Notes under the pieces: model-generated
What the model was told of the DNA's origin: nothing
Seen by the model: only the letters and a program-made list of their open reading frames with translations
The model's database searches: none
Assembly (NCBI GenBank): GCA_937883755.1
Contig: CAKZYA010000059.1
Coordinates: 124,001 to 188,000 of the forward strand
Direction of reading: 5' to 3'
Length of the DNA: 64,000 nucleotides
From: an uncultured Flammeovirgaceae bacterium
GTDB taxonomy: Bacteria; Bacteroidota; Bacteroidia; Cytophagales; Cyclobacteriaceae
Part shown: piece after piece, positions 51,904 to 60,872 of the stretch
Layout of the letters: each line of letters starts with the position of its first letter
How positions within the stretch are numbered: position 1 is the first letter of the stretch
Position numbers and translations under genes: made by a program

Positions 51904-52245
51904 TTAGTTGATGGATGAATTAGGAGGATTGATGATCTGAACCACTTCTAACATCGTCTGCGTGTTGACCATCACTTGGTTGATCTGGCAGAGTTCGCAG
52001 TAGCTGAAGGTGAAAACCATATTCTTAACCGATGTAGAAATGATAAACTCCTGATAGTGAGGATCTCGTACGACTCGGATCTGGCCGAGAGTTTCGGCTA
52101 CTTGTCTCTGTAGTCGGGCAAACTCAGTAGAACTTAGTTGTAAGCTTACATTGCCAAAGCTCAGTTGCAACGTTTCCGGTTGCTTACGATGAGCTACGTA
52201 AGCAAAAGCGTTTTCTTCCAATAGTTCAAAGGGGCTCTTATTCAT
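51904..52245 (-). CDS. Divergent DUF6686-like small protein (113 aa)
   Basis: The start is set at ATG 52245 (NKSPFELLEENAFAY); the open frame continues upstream with an unrelated basic stretch. The order of motifs follows the two other DUF6686-like proteins: LQLSFGNVSLQLSSTEFARL, then FTFSYCELCQI and TMLEVVQIINPP. The early CxxC is missing and there is a CELC near the C-terminus instead. It lies 22 bp before the gene at 51555. Confidence 0.65.
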   Translation of the reverse strand: MNKSPFELLEENAFAYVAHRKQPETLQLSFGNVSLQLSSTEFARLQRQVAETLGQIRVVRDPHYQEFIISTSVKNMVFTFSYCELCQINQVMVNTQTMLEVVQIINPPNSSIN

Positions 52246-52380
52246 AATTTTAGGTGTTATAGGTATTTTAGCATTATGCAGCGAGGTGCCGACCCGATAG
52301 GGTCGACCGCGTCCGCGCTGTTCTGGGTAGGGTCTCCTGTACTTCGCCAAGCTTTATGGTGGTATTCATAACTGACTTAA

Positions 52381-53679
52381 TTAGGCTAACTCTTTCTGCA
52401 CGATTTTCTTCATCTGGTACACAAACAGATACCACGCCCCGCCAATGAACAGCCCCCATCCGGCGGTAATCAGCAGTATCGCCGGAACCGAAGCATGATA
52501 TTGGGTAATCAGGATGATATACATAAATGCTAGCATCACTCCGTAAAATATCCAGTTTACGTATTTCCAGGGGCCCATTCTCTGCGCTCGGATTCGGGCA
52601 GCTCCCTTCACTTTTCGTTTCTGACTGATCCAGATGCCCGTGAGCACTAAGGAGGAAATCCCAAGGCCAAATACAAACCAGATGAGCTTAGTTACTAAAC
52701 CGCCCCAGTAGCCAAAATGCAGTGGATCGGCAATATCGTTAAGCCAGGTAACGGTTGGCAGAGCCTCAGCCCGTTGTACCTTCAGCACCTTGTAGGTTGT
52801 GGGATGTAGATATACGCGGTTAGCCCGATTACGCACCAAGGACACGTCGCTTTTACCTGTCAGATAAAGCGCGTCGTCGGGTTGGATGGGCAGCAATACG
52901 TCCTTTACATCCAACTTAGGAATCTGCTGTTGGGCTACGGCTACAGCCTGGTCTAAGTCAATTGCGCGCCTCACCTCGCCGAAGGAAGCCGAATCAGCAA
53001 TTGGTTTCGCTAACTCCGGTGCCCGGGTGTTTGCAATCTCTGAAACCCCACCCAAGTTCGTGCGCTCTACGAAGTACCAGATACCGGTGATGGAGAAAAG
53101 GAGCGCAGCAGGCACCGACCATACGCCCACCAGTCGGTGTAAACTCCGATACAACACAACAGAACCTTTGCCTGTTTTCAGATCTAACAGTTTGCGGTAC
53201 CATTGCTTGTAGAATACCAGCGCAGTAGCCATTGAAAACAACAGCATGAACCCAAAGATCAGCACTGTAAAGTGGCCAATTTGAAACGGCACAAACAGAT
53301 AATAATGTAGGTCACGAAAGAATCGTTGAAAAGTCAGCTTAGTACTTCCCTGAATTGCTCCGGTGTAGGGATTGACAAACACGTAATATCGCTGTTTACC
53401 ATCGTAAGTCTGCACAATATTGCAGAGATAAGGTTCATTAGGTACACCCCAATAGAGAACATCACTATCGGGGAAGGCAGCCTGCACATTGGCAACCATT
53501 TGATTACGGGATACAGGCTCTCCCTGAGGCGAGACCCGTATCGCCGGATTAAACAGCCAGTCCATCTCGTGACTTATCGTAGCAAAGGTACCCGAGAGGC
53601 ACACAATGAAAAACAGCACACTCAGCTTAATACCTATCCAACTGTGGATGCGAAAGAAAGCTTTTTTGTTTAGTTTCAT
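52381..53679 (-). CDS. PepSY-associated membrane protein, distinct subfamily (432 aa)
   Basis: Helix 1 NKKAFFRIHSWIGIKLSVLF, then VNPYTGAIQGSTKLTF, RDLHYYLFVPFQIGHFTVLI, YRSLHRLVGVWSVPAALLFSITGIWYF and DPLHFGYWGGLVTKLIWFVFG. The histidines flank helices as in other PepSY_TM proteins, but the middle (FYKQWYRKLLDLKTGKG) and C-terminal end differ from the short type in this window. It starts 49 bp after the receptor gene 53729-56215, the likely partner. Confidence 0.9.
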   Translation of the reverse strand: MKLNKKAFFRIHSWIGIKLSVLFFIVCLSGTFATISHEMDWLFNPAIRVSPQGEPVSRNQMVANVQAAFPDSDVLYWGVPNEPYLCNIVQTYDGKQRYYVFVNPYTGAIQGSTKLTFQRFFRDLHYYLFVPFQIGHFTVLIFGFMLLFSMATALVFYKQWYRKLLDLKTGKGSVVLYRSLHRLVGVWSVPAALLFSITGIWYFVERTNLGGVSEIANTRAPELAKPIADSASFGEVRRAIDLDQAVAVAQQQIPKLDVKDVLLPIQPDDALYLTGKSDVSLVRNRANRVYLHPTTYKVLKVQRAEALPTVTWLNDIADPLHFGYWGGLVTKLIWFVFGLGISSLVLTGIWISQKRKVKGAARIRAQRMGPWKYVNWIFYGVMLAFMYIILITQYHASVPAILLITAGWGLFIGGAWYLFVYQMKKIVQKELA

Positions 53680-53728
53680 AGTGCTCTATTTTTTATTTCG
53701 TCAGTAGCCTCGGATGAACGATAATTAG

Positions 53729-56215
53729 TTAGAATGTGTAGCCTACACTTAGCAGAAAGTTTCGCGGTACTCCCGGGAAAAGTCGTACGTAGCTGTATCC
53801 TCCCGTCCAATGAGTCTTGTCAAATACATTATTGAGATTAGCCGCAATCTTAAAGCGGTTCACTTGGTAAGACACTGCCGCATCGAAGATGGCGTAGCTA
53901 GGTAAGGTTAATCCCAGTAGTTCGCCATCTACCTCACGGAAGGTATCGAAGGTATTACGTTCGGTGACAAAGTTGCTACCTAATGCAATCCCCAAACCAT
54001 TCAGGGCTCCTTCAGCAAGAGTATACTTTACCCAAATTCCCCCTTGATGCTCAGGCGCATTTTCCTTGATGCGCCCAACGGCTGCTTCATTTTCATCTTC
54101 GGTGATTTTAGCGCGGTTGTAAGCGTAGTTGAAATTAACACTCAGGTTGGGAAGCGGATTTCCAGTAATATCCAGCTCTACGCCACGTGCCTGCTCCTGT
54201 CCCCTTTGCTCTAGACGGTCGGGGTTCACCGCATCGTTGGCATTAATTAAGATATTATTTTGCTCAATGCGGTATAAGGCCAGGTTCGCCGAGAACAACC
54301 CATCAAAAAATACACCTTTTGCACCTACTTCCCACATATTGGCCGATAGAGGGTCAAAAGGCCCACCAGCATTGGGATCTACTAGTGTTGAAGCGGTTTG
54401 GGGCTGAAAGCTCTCCGTATACGTTCCGTATAAGTTGATTCGGTCATTTAGCTCGTACACTAATCCCAGCCGAGGTAGTAGCTTATCTTGTTTCACTACC
54501 TCTTCTTCCGAGGTTTTATATCCGAGTATATCCCGGTAGTTTTCTTGCCGAAGAGCCAGCAGGGCTTTGAAGCGTCCCCAGGTGATTTGATCTTGCACAT
54601 AAAAACCGTAAGTAAAATAACGGGATGCAGCAAAAGCACTAACGCGGTTAATGATGTACTCCTGCGGATAAGCAATATTGTATTGAGGATTTTGTAAGTT
54701 GAAGTGGGGTACATTGGGTACAGGGCGTCCATCTTCAAATAAAAAGAACTGAGCCTGAGCAGGATCATAGCTTGGGGCTATCCCGCCGTCAACCATGCGG
54801 TACCCTGATGAGCCACCTGTAGCCCCACCAATAGGCTCTACCTGCTGGATATAGTCAAACCCAACGAGTAACTGATGCTTTAGTGGTCCGGTTTCACCGT
54901 TTAGTACCAAGTAGGTGGTTAGGTTGTCTGATACTCGCTTGCGTATTCGGTTGATGGTTTGTATTCCCATCAGTTCTGGAATTTGGTTGCCAAGGCTATC
55001 TACTGCAAAGCGGTTGGAGGTTCGGTGCTCAAATAGATCTTCGTTCCAACTGAACTTCATATACGAAGCATTCACTGACAAGGCATTGGTAAACCGATGA
55101 TTGAGCGAGAGGGTGAAGTACTGTACATTGTTGTCGTGGTAGTCATTGGTTTGAGCAATGGCAAACGAGGTAGGAGTGCTGGTCAGGTCAGTGCCTGCGG
55201 TTGCCCCAAAAATGGGTTGCCCCCGATCAAGTTTCCCCTGGAAGCGATTAATCACTAAGTCGAAATTAACACTGGTCTTATCCGTGGGTAGGAAGGTAAT
55301 AGACGGAGCAATAATATAGGTAGAAGTCTGCTGTAAGTCGCGGAAGGTATCAGTATCTTCGTAAGCCAAATTAAGGCGGTATAATAATGTACCTGACTCA
55401 TTCATGGGACCTGTAAAGTCGGCGGTAGCCCGCAAGGTATTAAAGCTACCTACAGTGAACCCGATGGATTTTCGGGCTTCATCTAGTGGCTTTTTTGTCA
55501 CATAATTGATCGTACCACCAGGGTTAGCATTGGCAAACAAAGCCGAAGCTGGCCCTTTGATAACTTCTAACCGCTCCATATTTGCCAGTAGTGGTTGAGG
55601 GCCGAAAATACCCACCGAACGTAACCCGTTGATGAGTTTGGCTTGCCCGCTACCATTTCTGAACCCTCGTAGGGTAAAGTCGTCGTAGTAAGAAAATTGG
55701 TTGACTCCACTGATGTTCTTGACAACATCGGCCGTCCGATAGGCTTGCTGATCCTGAATAATTTCTTTAGTCACATAACTAACTGCTTGAGGCACATCCT
55801 GCAACGGAGTAGCAGTCTTGGTAGCTAAAAACGACACCTCATTCTGGTAAGTGGTTTCTTTTCGTCCAGTAATTTCCACCTCCTGTAGCTCGACCAAGCT
55901 TTCCCGAAGGCTAAAGTCCGCTGTAGTGGATCCCCCTTCCGATACAGTTACCTTACGACTTTTGCTTTGGTAACCCACGCCGGAAACAACTAGTTGGTGT
56001 GATCCTGAGGGAACACCCTCAATTACAAATTGACCATTTAGGTCAGTGATGCTGCCGAGTGTAGTTCCCTTCAAGGCAGCGTTTAGGCCTGGTATCGGAT
56101 TATCCTGTTCATCAGTGACCGCGCCTTGTATGTTACCCGTATCAGATTGAGCGAGTAGCACTCTGGCACCGAGAAAGCATAAGAGAAAAGTAAGTATAAA
56201 TTTGTTCATTATCAT
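53729..56215 (-). CDS. TonB-dependent siderophore receptor (828 aa)
   Basis: Signal peptide to LLAQ, carboxypeptidase-regulatory-like domain, plug with QDVPQAVSYVTKEIIQDQQ, VNQFSYYDDFTLRGFRNG and MERLEVIKGPASALFANANPGG, barrel ending FLLSVGYTF. It is clearly similar to the receptor at 60873, and both are followed by a PepSY gene, so the two loci are probably old duplicates. The plug pattern is that of hydroxamate/catecholate siderophore receptors. No Fur-like box is evident upstream. Confidence 0.94.
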   Translation of the reverse strand: MIMNKFILTFLLCFLGARVLLAQSDTGNIQGAVTDEQDNPIPGLNAALKGTTLGSITDLNGQFVIEGVPSGSHQLVVSGVGYQSKSRKVTVSEGGSTTADFSLRESLVELQEVEITGRKETTYQNEVSFLATKTATPLQDVPQAVSYVTKEIIQDQQAYRTADVVKNISGVNQFSYYDDFTLRGFRNGSGQAKLINGLRSVGIFGPQPLLANMERLEVIKGPASALFANANPGGTINYVTKKPLDEARKSIGFTVGSFNTLRATADFTGPMNESGTLLYRLNLAYEDTDTFRDLQQTSTYIIAPSITFLPTDKTSVNFDLVINRFQGKLDRGQPIFGATAGTDLTSTPTSFAIAQTNDYHDNNVQYFTLSLNHRFTNALSVNASYMKFSWNEDLFEHRTSNRFAVDSLGNQIPELMGIQTINRIRKRVSDNLTTYLVLNGETGPLKHQLLVGFDYIQQVEPIGGATGGSSGYRMVDGGIAPSYDPAQAQFFLFEDGRPVPNVPHFNLQNPQYNIAYPQEYIINRVSAFAASRYFTYGFYVQDQITWGRFKALLALRQENYRDILGYKTSEEEVVKQDKLLPRLGLVYELNDRINLYGTYTESFQPQTASTLVDPNAGGPFDPLSANMWEVGAKGVFFDGLFSANLALYRIEQNNILINANDAVNPDRLEQRGQEQARGVELDITGNPLPNLSVNFNYAYNRAKITEDENEAAVGRIKENAPEHQGGIWVKYTLAEGALNGLGIALGSNFVTERNTFDTFREVDGELLGLTLPSYAIFDAAVSYQVNRFKIAANLNNVFDKTHWTGGYSYVRLFPGVPRNFLLSVGYTF

Positions 56216-56270
56216 GTGAATTGCTTGGTTAGAAAATGCTTACAGATTGTTTTTTAAATTTTGTACTGAG

Positions 56271-56915
56271 TCAATAAGTATGTGATGTCAAGAGCCATAC
56301 CTCTTCTTGGGCGGCTATCCTCTTTCTTAGTGAGCCAGTTGCTTCAGTGCGTGATAGATGTTTTACCTTGTAGTGTTGGGTATAGTGGTGGTTAACTTCT
56401 TCCCGACTGATTGAAAAAGGTGGTCCATCCATTTGGCTCTGATCGTACTCGTAGGTGATCAGCAGTTGTGGAGCTGATTCCGTGATTTCCATCAAATGTG
56501 CAGTGTAGCGTCTTCGGGTTTCTTCGGGTAGGGCTACCAATGCTGCCCGATCATAAATGGCATCTATTGACCCAAATATCGAGCTGGACAACTGAAATAG
56601 ATCTCCCACAAAAACGTCCAAGTTTTTGGCGCGGCAGAGGCGTAATGCTCCTTGCTGAGTAATCTCTGGTTCTACGGATAGTTCAGCAAATAGCTGTTCT
56701 ACCGCTAACTGGCTTAGCTCCGCTCCCACTACAGAGTAGCCCTGAGACAGTAGCCAGGCAATATCCCGTGTTTTACCACAGAGCGGTAGAAATACCCGAC
56801 TACTCTTCTTTAGAGAAAGGGCAGGAAAATATTTAACCAAAAGTGGGTTAGCTTCTTCTTCGTGAAAGCCAATTTCGTTGCTTTCCCAACGATTGAGCCA
56901 AAAATCAGTGTGCAT
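56271..56915 (-). CDS. Thiopurine S-methyltransferase-family protein (214 aa)
   Basis: The typical N-terminus FWLNRWESNEIGFHEEEANP leads into SAM-binding and family motifs: FLPLCGKTRDIAWLLSQGY, VVGAELSQLAVEQLF, YDRAALVALPEETR and the closing EEVWLLT. TPMT-family enzymes methylate thiols and, in bacteria, selenium or tellurium compounds. An in-frame GTG at 56936 overlaps the receptor stop by 1 bp; I prefer the ATG at 56915. It is co-transcribed with the IutA/RhtA-like receptor. The link to siderophore use is unexplained. Confidence 0.9.
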   Translation of the reverse strand: MHTDFWLNRWESNEIGFHEEEANPLLVKYFPALSLKKSSRVFLPLCGKTRDIAWLLSQGYSVVGAELSQLAVEQLFAELSVEPEITQQGALRLCRAKNLDVFVGDLFQLSSSIFGSIDAIYDRAALVALPEETRRRYTAHLMEITESAPQLLITYEYDQSQMDGPPFSISREEVNHHYTQHYKVKHLSRTEATGSLRKRIAAQEEVWLLTSHTY

Positions 56916-56935
56916 AGTTTTTAGGAGATTATTCA

Positions 56936-59470
56936 CTAAAGATCGAATTCTAGGGAAACGGTAAGATTGCGGCCAAAACCGTTGAGGCGGCGGATGGCAA
57001 AGACTTCGCCGAACTGGCGCTGATCAATGGGTGGAACGTAGGTCTCGTTGAGCAAATTGAGCACCTGGAACGATATTCGTCCACCGATACCCCCTAGCCA
57101 ACTTTCCGGAAACGTGTAGCTTCCCCCGAGGTCGAGCGTCGAGAATCCCCGAAGTCGGTAACCGTCAGCACGGATTGGGTTGCCGTCATCATCTAGATCA
57201 GTTTGACCGTCATTATCCTTATCAAGCAGGAAGCGGAATGCCCGGTCGCGATTGCTAATGGAGAATAACTCGAGACTAAACGAGAGCCCTGGTGCTGAAG
57301 GAAGGGTATACGAGGTTCGTAGCGAAGTAGTGAATGGAACCGCATCAACGGTAGAGGCGGGTTGAAAGGTGCCATCGTCCTGCGGATCGACGTCGGTTTC
57401 CGTGATGGAAATGGTAGTACCAACACGAAAGCCCTTAGCCGGAGCAGCATCTAACGTTGCCTCAAAACCATAGTTGCGTTGCGGTGCCTGCACCCGTTCG
57501 CCAAAGCCTGTCGCTGCATCAAACTGAATCTGTGAGCCATCTTCGGAGAAGGCATAAAAGCCTACCAGTCCGTAAGCGAAATTGCTTCCAATCTGACCGC
57601 GCACACCAAGATCAATGCTGTTAACGATCTGAGGCGAAACGATCTCGTCACCTTGAATCTCCTGATCGGGTGCTACGTTGACCACCAAGAACGCCAGACT
57701 CGGTATGGAGAAGCCTTGGGCAAAGTTGACGTAGAGGTTCGTATTCTCGATAACTTCGTAGGATGTCCCTAGGTTGAGTGAGAGCCCTGAGTTAGTACCC
57801 GAGCCGCCAAGTCGCTGCTGCCCCGGTGCTACCCTGGCAAACGTAGGAATGAACGGAAGTACATCAAAGGAGTTGACGTCGTAGCGGGCACCGCCCGAAA
57901 GGCGAAGTCGGCTATTAATATCCCAATCTGCTTGAACAAAGACCCCGCCGCTAAATAGTTCTGAGGGAGCTCCCTGATCCTGAACACCTCCAGCAGCATC
58001 GAAGCGGTTTTCGGCGTCGAACGGCCCATCAGTGGACAGCGTGACCGGGGTAGAATCATCAGCCCGCAGTATATCACCGCCGACTGTAAGCGTAGCGCTC
58101 TGACCCAGTGAGCGCACGTAGGTAGTACGGGCACCGTACTGAGTGGCTGCTGTGCTCGTCTGGAACAAGCCCGGCCAACTGTCAGGAAATGTTCCGCCGT
58201 TTCGCTCCAGAAATGGGCGGATATCTGCCCCATCCTGTTGGAAGTTGAGGTCAAAGTAGTATCCTTGCAACTGGAATGTTCCACCCAGAAAATTAGTATT
58301 CTTGTACTGAGCATTAACGCCAGTATATTCCTGGCTGATCGGCTGGTCATACTGAAATGCAGTCTCAACTCGTTGACCAACCGCTGCTGCGCCCTCCGGA
58401 TCGGCTAGAACATCCTCCTCACGGAGAATGGGCGCGAAGAATAGGTCGTTTGGCTCGCGGTATGATCGGTTGAGTGAAAAGTCAATCGACTGGGTAGAAC
58501 TAAGATCATAACCCAGTTTTGCAAATACAGAAAAGTCGTCGTAGGCGGAAGTACCATTGGGAGCTATACGCTCACCGTCGGGTCGGAACTGGCCGTTGGT
58601 TACCTCAACGACCCCATTAACCAAGTAGCGAAACTTTCCTTGCGTACCTGAAATCGTAGCGGCGGTACGGAAGTCCGTCGATTCACCACCGAAGAAGGCA
58701 TTTTCCACCATATAGGTGCGCGTAAATAGTTGAAGGTCAACATCAAATGGCTTTTCGCTGGCTTCCTTGGTAAAGAACTGAATTACTCCGCCCGGGGCAC
58801 CACCACCGTAGATGGTTGAGGCACCGTAGAGAACCTCCACACGCTCGAGCATGGACGGATCAATATTTCCGAGTACCGCCCCGCGCAGCCCTTCGTTGGT
58901 CTGAAGAGGCACTCCATCAACCAAGAAGAGAGGAGTACGCCCGCGCAGTGTAGCTAGAAACACATTATTACCAATAGAGGGCGAAGTGAAATTGGGAATG
59001 AATTTGCCTAAGGTTGCCGAAAGGTCAGAACTTTGATTCGTGTAGAACTCAATCGTTTCCTGGGCAACAACATCAATTGCCCGTGGTATTTGAGAGATAT
59101 CTTCCTCGCGGCGTGAAGCCGTGATTGCAACTTCGCTCAATTGGAGTACATCAAAGGTTAGTGAAACATTCAGGCGGATTTCTTCATTGGCGCGTACAGA
59201 AACCTCACGTTCTACGGACCGATAACCGACGAGCGTGACGAGGATAGTCTGATCCCCAGTAGGTACGGAGGTAAGACGGAACGCCCCATCTTGGTTAGTA
59301 GCTGCTCCTAGCGGGGTGCGAGTTAGACGAACATTGGCTCCAGGAAGAGGAAGCCCTTCGGTATCAGTAATAGTGCCAACGACAGTACCCGTTTGGGCAA
59401 AGACAGATGGAGTAAGAAGTAAAAAAACAATTGCAAGGAAAAACCCTTGCTTTCGGTACAGATTAGTCAT
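56936..59470 (-). CDS. TonB-dependent receptor, IutA/RhtA-like (844 aa)
   Basis: Signal peptide to VFAQ, carboxypeptidase-regulatory-like domain (VGTITDTEGLPLPGANVRL), and a plug with ATLRGRTPLFLVDGVPLQTN and MLERVEVLYGASTIYGGGAPGG. Those blocks recall the RGR..LV.IDGV and GATSLYGGGS.GG of the aerobactin receptor IutA and rhizobactin receptor RhtA. The barrel ends NGFGRNLTVSLEFDL. The start is set at ATG 59470, with the in-frame ATG at 59482 as alternative. A citrate-hydroxamate ligand is possible. It is followed by the TPMT-like gene and has no PepSY partner of its own. Confidence 0.93.
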   Translation of the reverse strand: MTNLYRKQGFFLAIVFLLLTPSVFAQTGTVVGTITDTEGLPLPGANVRLTRTPLGAATNQDGAFRLTSVPTGDQTILVTLVGYRSVEREVSVRANEEIRLNVSLTFDVLQLSEVAITASRREEDISQIPRAIDVVAQETIEFYTNQSSDLSATLGKFIPNFTSPSIGNNVFLATLRGRTPLFLVDGVPLQTNEGLRGAVLGNIDPSMLERVEVLYGASTIYGGGAPGGVIQFFTKEASEKPFDVDLQLFTRTYMVENAFFGGESTDFRTAATISGTQGKFRYLVNGVVEVTNGQFRPDGERIAPNGTSAYDDFSVFAKLGYDLSSTQSIDFSLNRSYREPNDLFFAPILREEDVLADPEGAAAVGQRVETAFQYDQPISQEYTGVNAQYKNTNFLGGTFQLQGYYFDLNFQQDGADIRPFLERNGGTFPDSWPGLFQTSTAATQYGARTTYVRSLGQSATLTVGGDILRADDSTPVTLSTDGPFDAENRFDAAGGVQDQGAPSELFSGGVFVQADWDINSRLRLSGGARYDVNSFDVLPFIPTFARVAPGQQRLGGSGTNSGLSLNLGTSYEVIENTNLYVNFAQGFSIPSLAFLVVNVAPDQEIQGDEIVSPQIVNSIDLGVRGQIGSNFAYGLVGFYAFSEDGSQIQFDAATGFGERVQAPQRNYGFEATLDAAPAKGFRVGTTISITETDVDPQDDGTFQPASTVDAVPFTTSLRTSYTLPSAPGLSFSLELFSISNRDRAFRFLLDKDNDGQTDLDDDGNPIRADGYRLRGFSTLDLGGSYTFPESWLGGIGGRISFQVLNLLNETYVPPIDQRQFGEVFAIRRLNGFGRNLTVSLEFDL

Positions 59471-59606
59471 AAAAGTTAGCATTAATAAGATTTAGAAATG
59501 AAGAAAAATGGCGTTTTAGGATACAGTGTTACTATTTTAATCGTAAAAGGGAAGCGTTGTGAAATCATATTATTGGTTATCAGTAAAATAGTATTTACAA
59601 GACCTT

Positions 59607-60863
59607 TTAGTGGCGGCTGGATGATCGACTAGGGGTAACCGTTCGTGGTACTTTCTGGCGAGGCTGTCTCGAACGAGATTGCGTACTATAAGGGACTGAT
59701 GCCGCGCGCCTCGCTGGAGCGTGCTTTGTTTTTTTCTTCTTACGTCGGCCTAACCAGATATAAAAGCCAGTGATGGGTAGAGAAGCACAGAACAGGGCTG
59801 CCAAGCAAGCTAATATCTTAGTTGAAAGGCCGTAAATACTACCCACATGAATGGGGTAATTAGAATTACGCCATTTTTCGCCTAACAGCTTCTCTTCGTG
59901 CTGCCGCCGAAAATGGATATTGCCTGTCTCGGGCTGGTAGAGGTACTGGTCAGATTCTTGCCAGCCGGAAGTTCCATCAAACTCTACGAAGGCGGAGATA
60001 CCTCCCTTCTCTGTTGACTTGGGTAGATTGAAGTAGATGCGCTTCCAACTGGAGCGTTGCTGCTGAGCATCTTGCCAAGAGAGGTTGATCGCTGATTCGG
60101 GAGTAGGCTCGGATCGGATCAGCTCGGGTGGTTTGGCAAATACTTCTTCCGGGTCATTCCCCAGTAATCGATAGATGCCATTGGTCCACCAGTCAAATGT
60201 CCAGACCAGTCCAGTGATAGCTAAAATGGTGATAAATAGGTAGGTATAAAATCCACCTACATTGTGGATGTCGTAATTCACTCGTCGCCAGCGGGCGTTC
60301 CATTTGATCTTCAATCGGTGCCGGAGCACTTTGCGGTTTTTAGGCCACCATAGCACCAGTCCGGTGACCACCATCACCAGAATAATCAGGGTAGCTACTC
60401 CCACAATCCAGTGACCAATATCGTAGCGTAGTAGTAGATTCTGGTGCAGACGGCGGGTAAGCTCAATCCAATTGGTAAGCATATTGACCGTGCCGGTTAC
60501 CTGCCCCGTGTAGGGGTCAACGTATACTTTATCCCAGTACAGGTAATCGTCCCAGAACGTCCAACCATCGGTCGCCTGGTTACGCTGAAAAGCCGTAAAA
60601 ACGTAGGCTCGTTGGGGTTCGTTAAACACCTCAACGCCGTAGACCTCTTTATCAGGTAACGCTTGCCGAGCCGCTGCAAAGAGAGTGGACATGGGCTGCC
60701 GGGTCGCTTGTTCTTTCACAAACACACAGTCCGCGTAGTACCAGTCGGTGAGTTCCTCTTCCCACACAAAAATGGCGGCGGCCGTCATGCTGATGACTAC
60801 CACGAGTCCGGCTAAGAACCCTAGCCAAAGGTGAATTTTTCCGATGATCTTTTTGAACGTCAT
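59607..60863 (-). CDS. Short-type PepSY inner-membrane protein with basic tail (418 aa)
   Basis: Helix 1 KKIIGKIHLWLGFLAGLVVV, YVDPYTGQVTGTVNM, LHQNLLLRYDIGHWIVGVAT, DIHNVGGFYTYLFI, YPIHVGSIYGLS and the last helix ASLPITGFYIWLGRR. The C-terminal ~45 residues are rich in Arg, Lys, Ser and Pro and would be cytoplasmic. It starts 9 bp after the receptor gene 60873-63224, so the two form an operon. Expected role: siderophore reduction at the inner membrane. Confidence 0.93.
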   Translation of the reverse strand: MTFKKIIGKIHLWLGFLAGLVVVISMTAAAIFVWEEELTDWYYADCVFVKEQATRQPMSTLFAAARQALPDKEVYGVEVFNEPQRAYVFTAFQRNQATDGWTFWDDYLYWDKVYVDPYTGQVTGTVNMLTNWIELTRRLHQNLLLRYDIGHWIVGVATLIILVMVVTGLVLWWPKNRKVLRHRLKIKWNARWRRVNYDIHNVGGFYTYLFITILAITGLVWTFDWWTNGIYRLLGNDPEEVFAKPPELIRSEPTPESAINLSWQDAQQQRSSWKRIYFNLPKSTEKGGISAFVEFDGTSGWQESDQYLYQPETGNIHFRRQHEEKLLGEKWRNSNYPIHVGSIYGLSTKILACLAALFCASLPITGFYIWLGRRKKKKTKHAPARRAASVPYSTQSRSRQPRQKVPRTVTPSRSSSRH

Positions 60864-60872
60864 ACCATTTGG

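Noticed and set aside
52274-52459. 61-codon minus-strand frame between the PepSY and DUF6686-like genes
   Set aside because: Most of it overlaps the 3' end of the PepSY gene in another frame, and it has no homolog in the window.
57829-58380. 183-codon minus-strand frame inside the IutA/RhtA-like receptor
   Set aside because: It is a shifted frame of the receptor gene, rich in Ser/Arg/Leu and without motifs.
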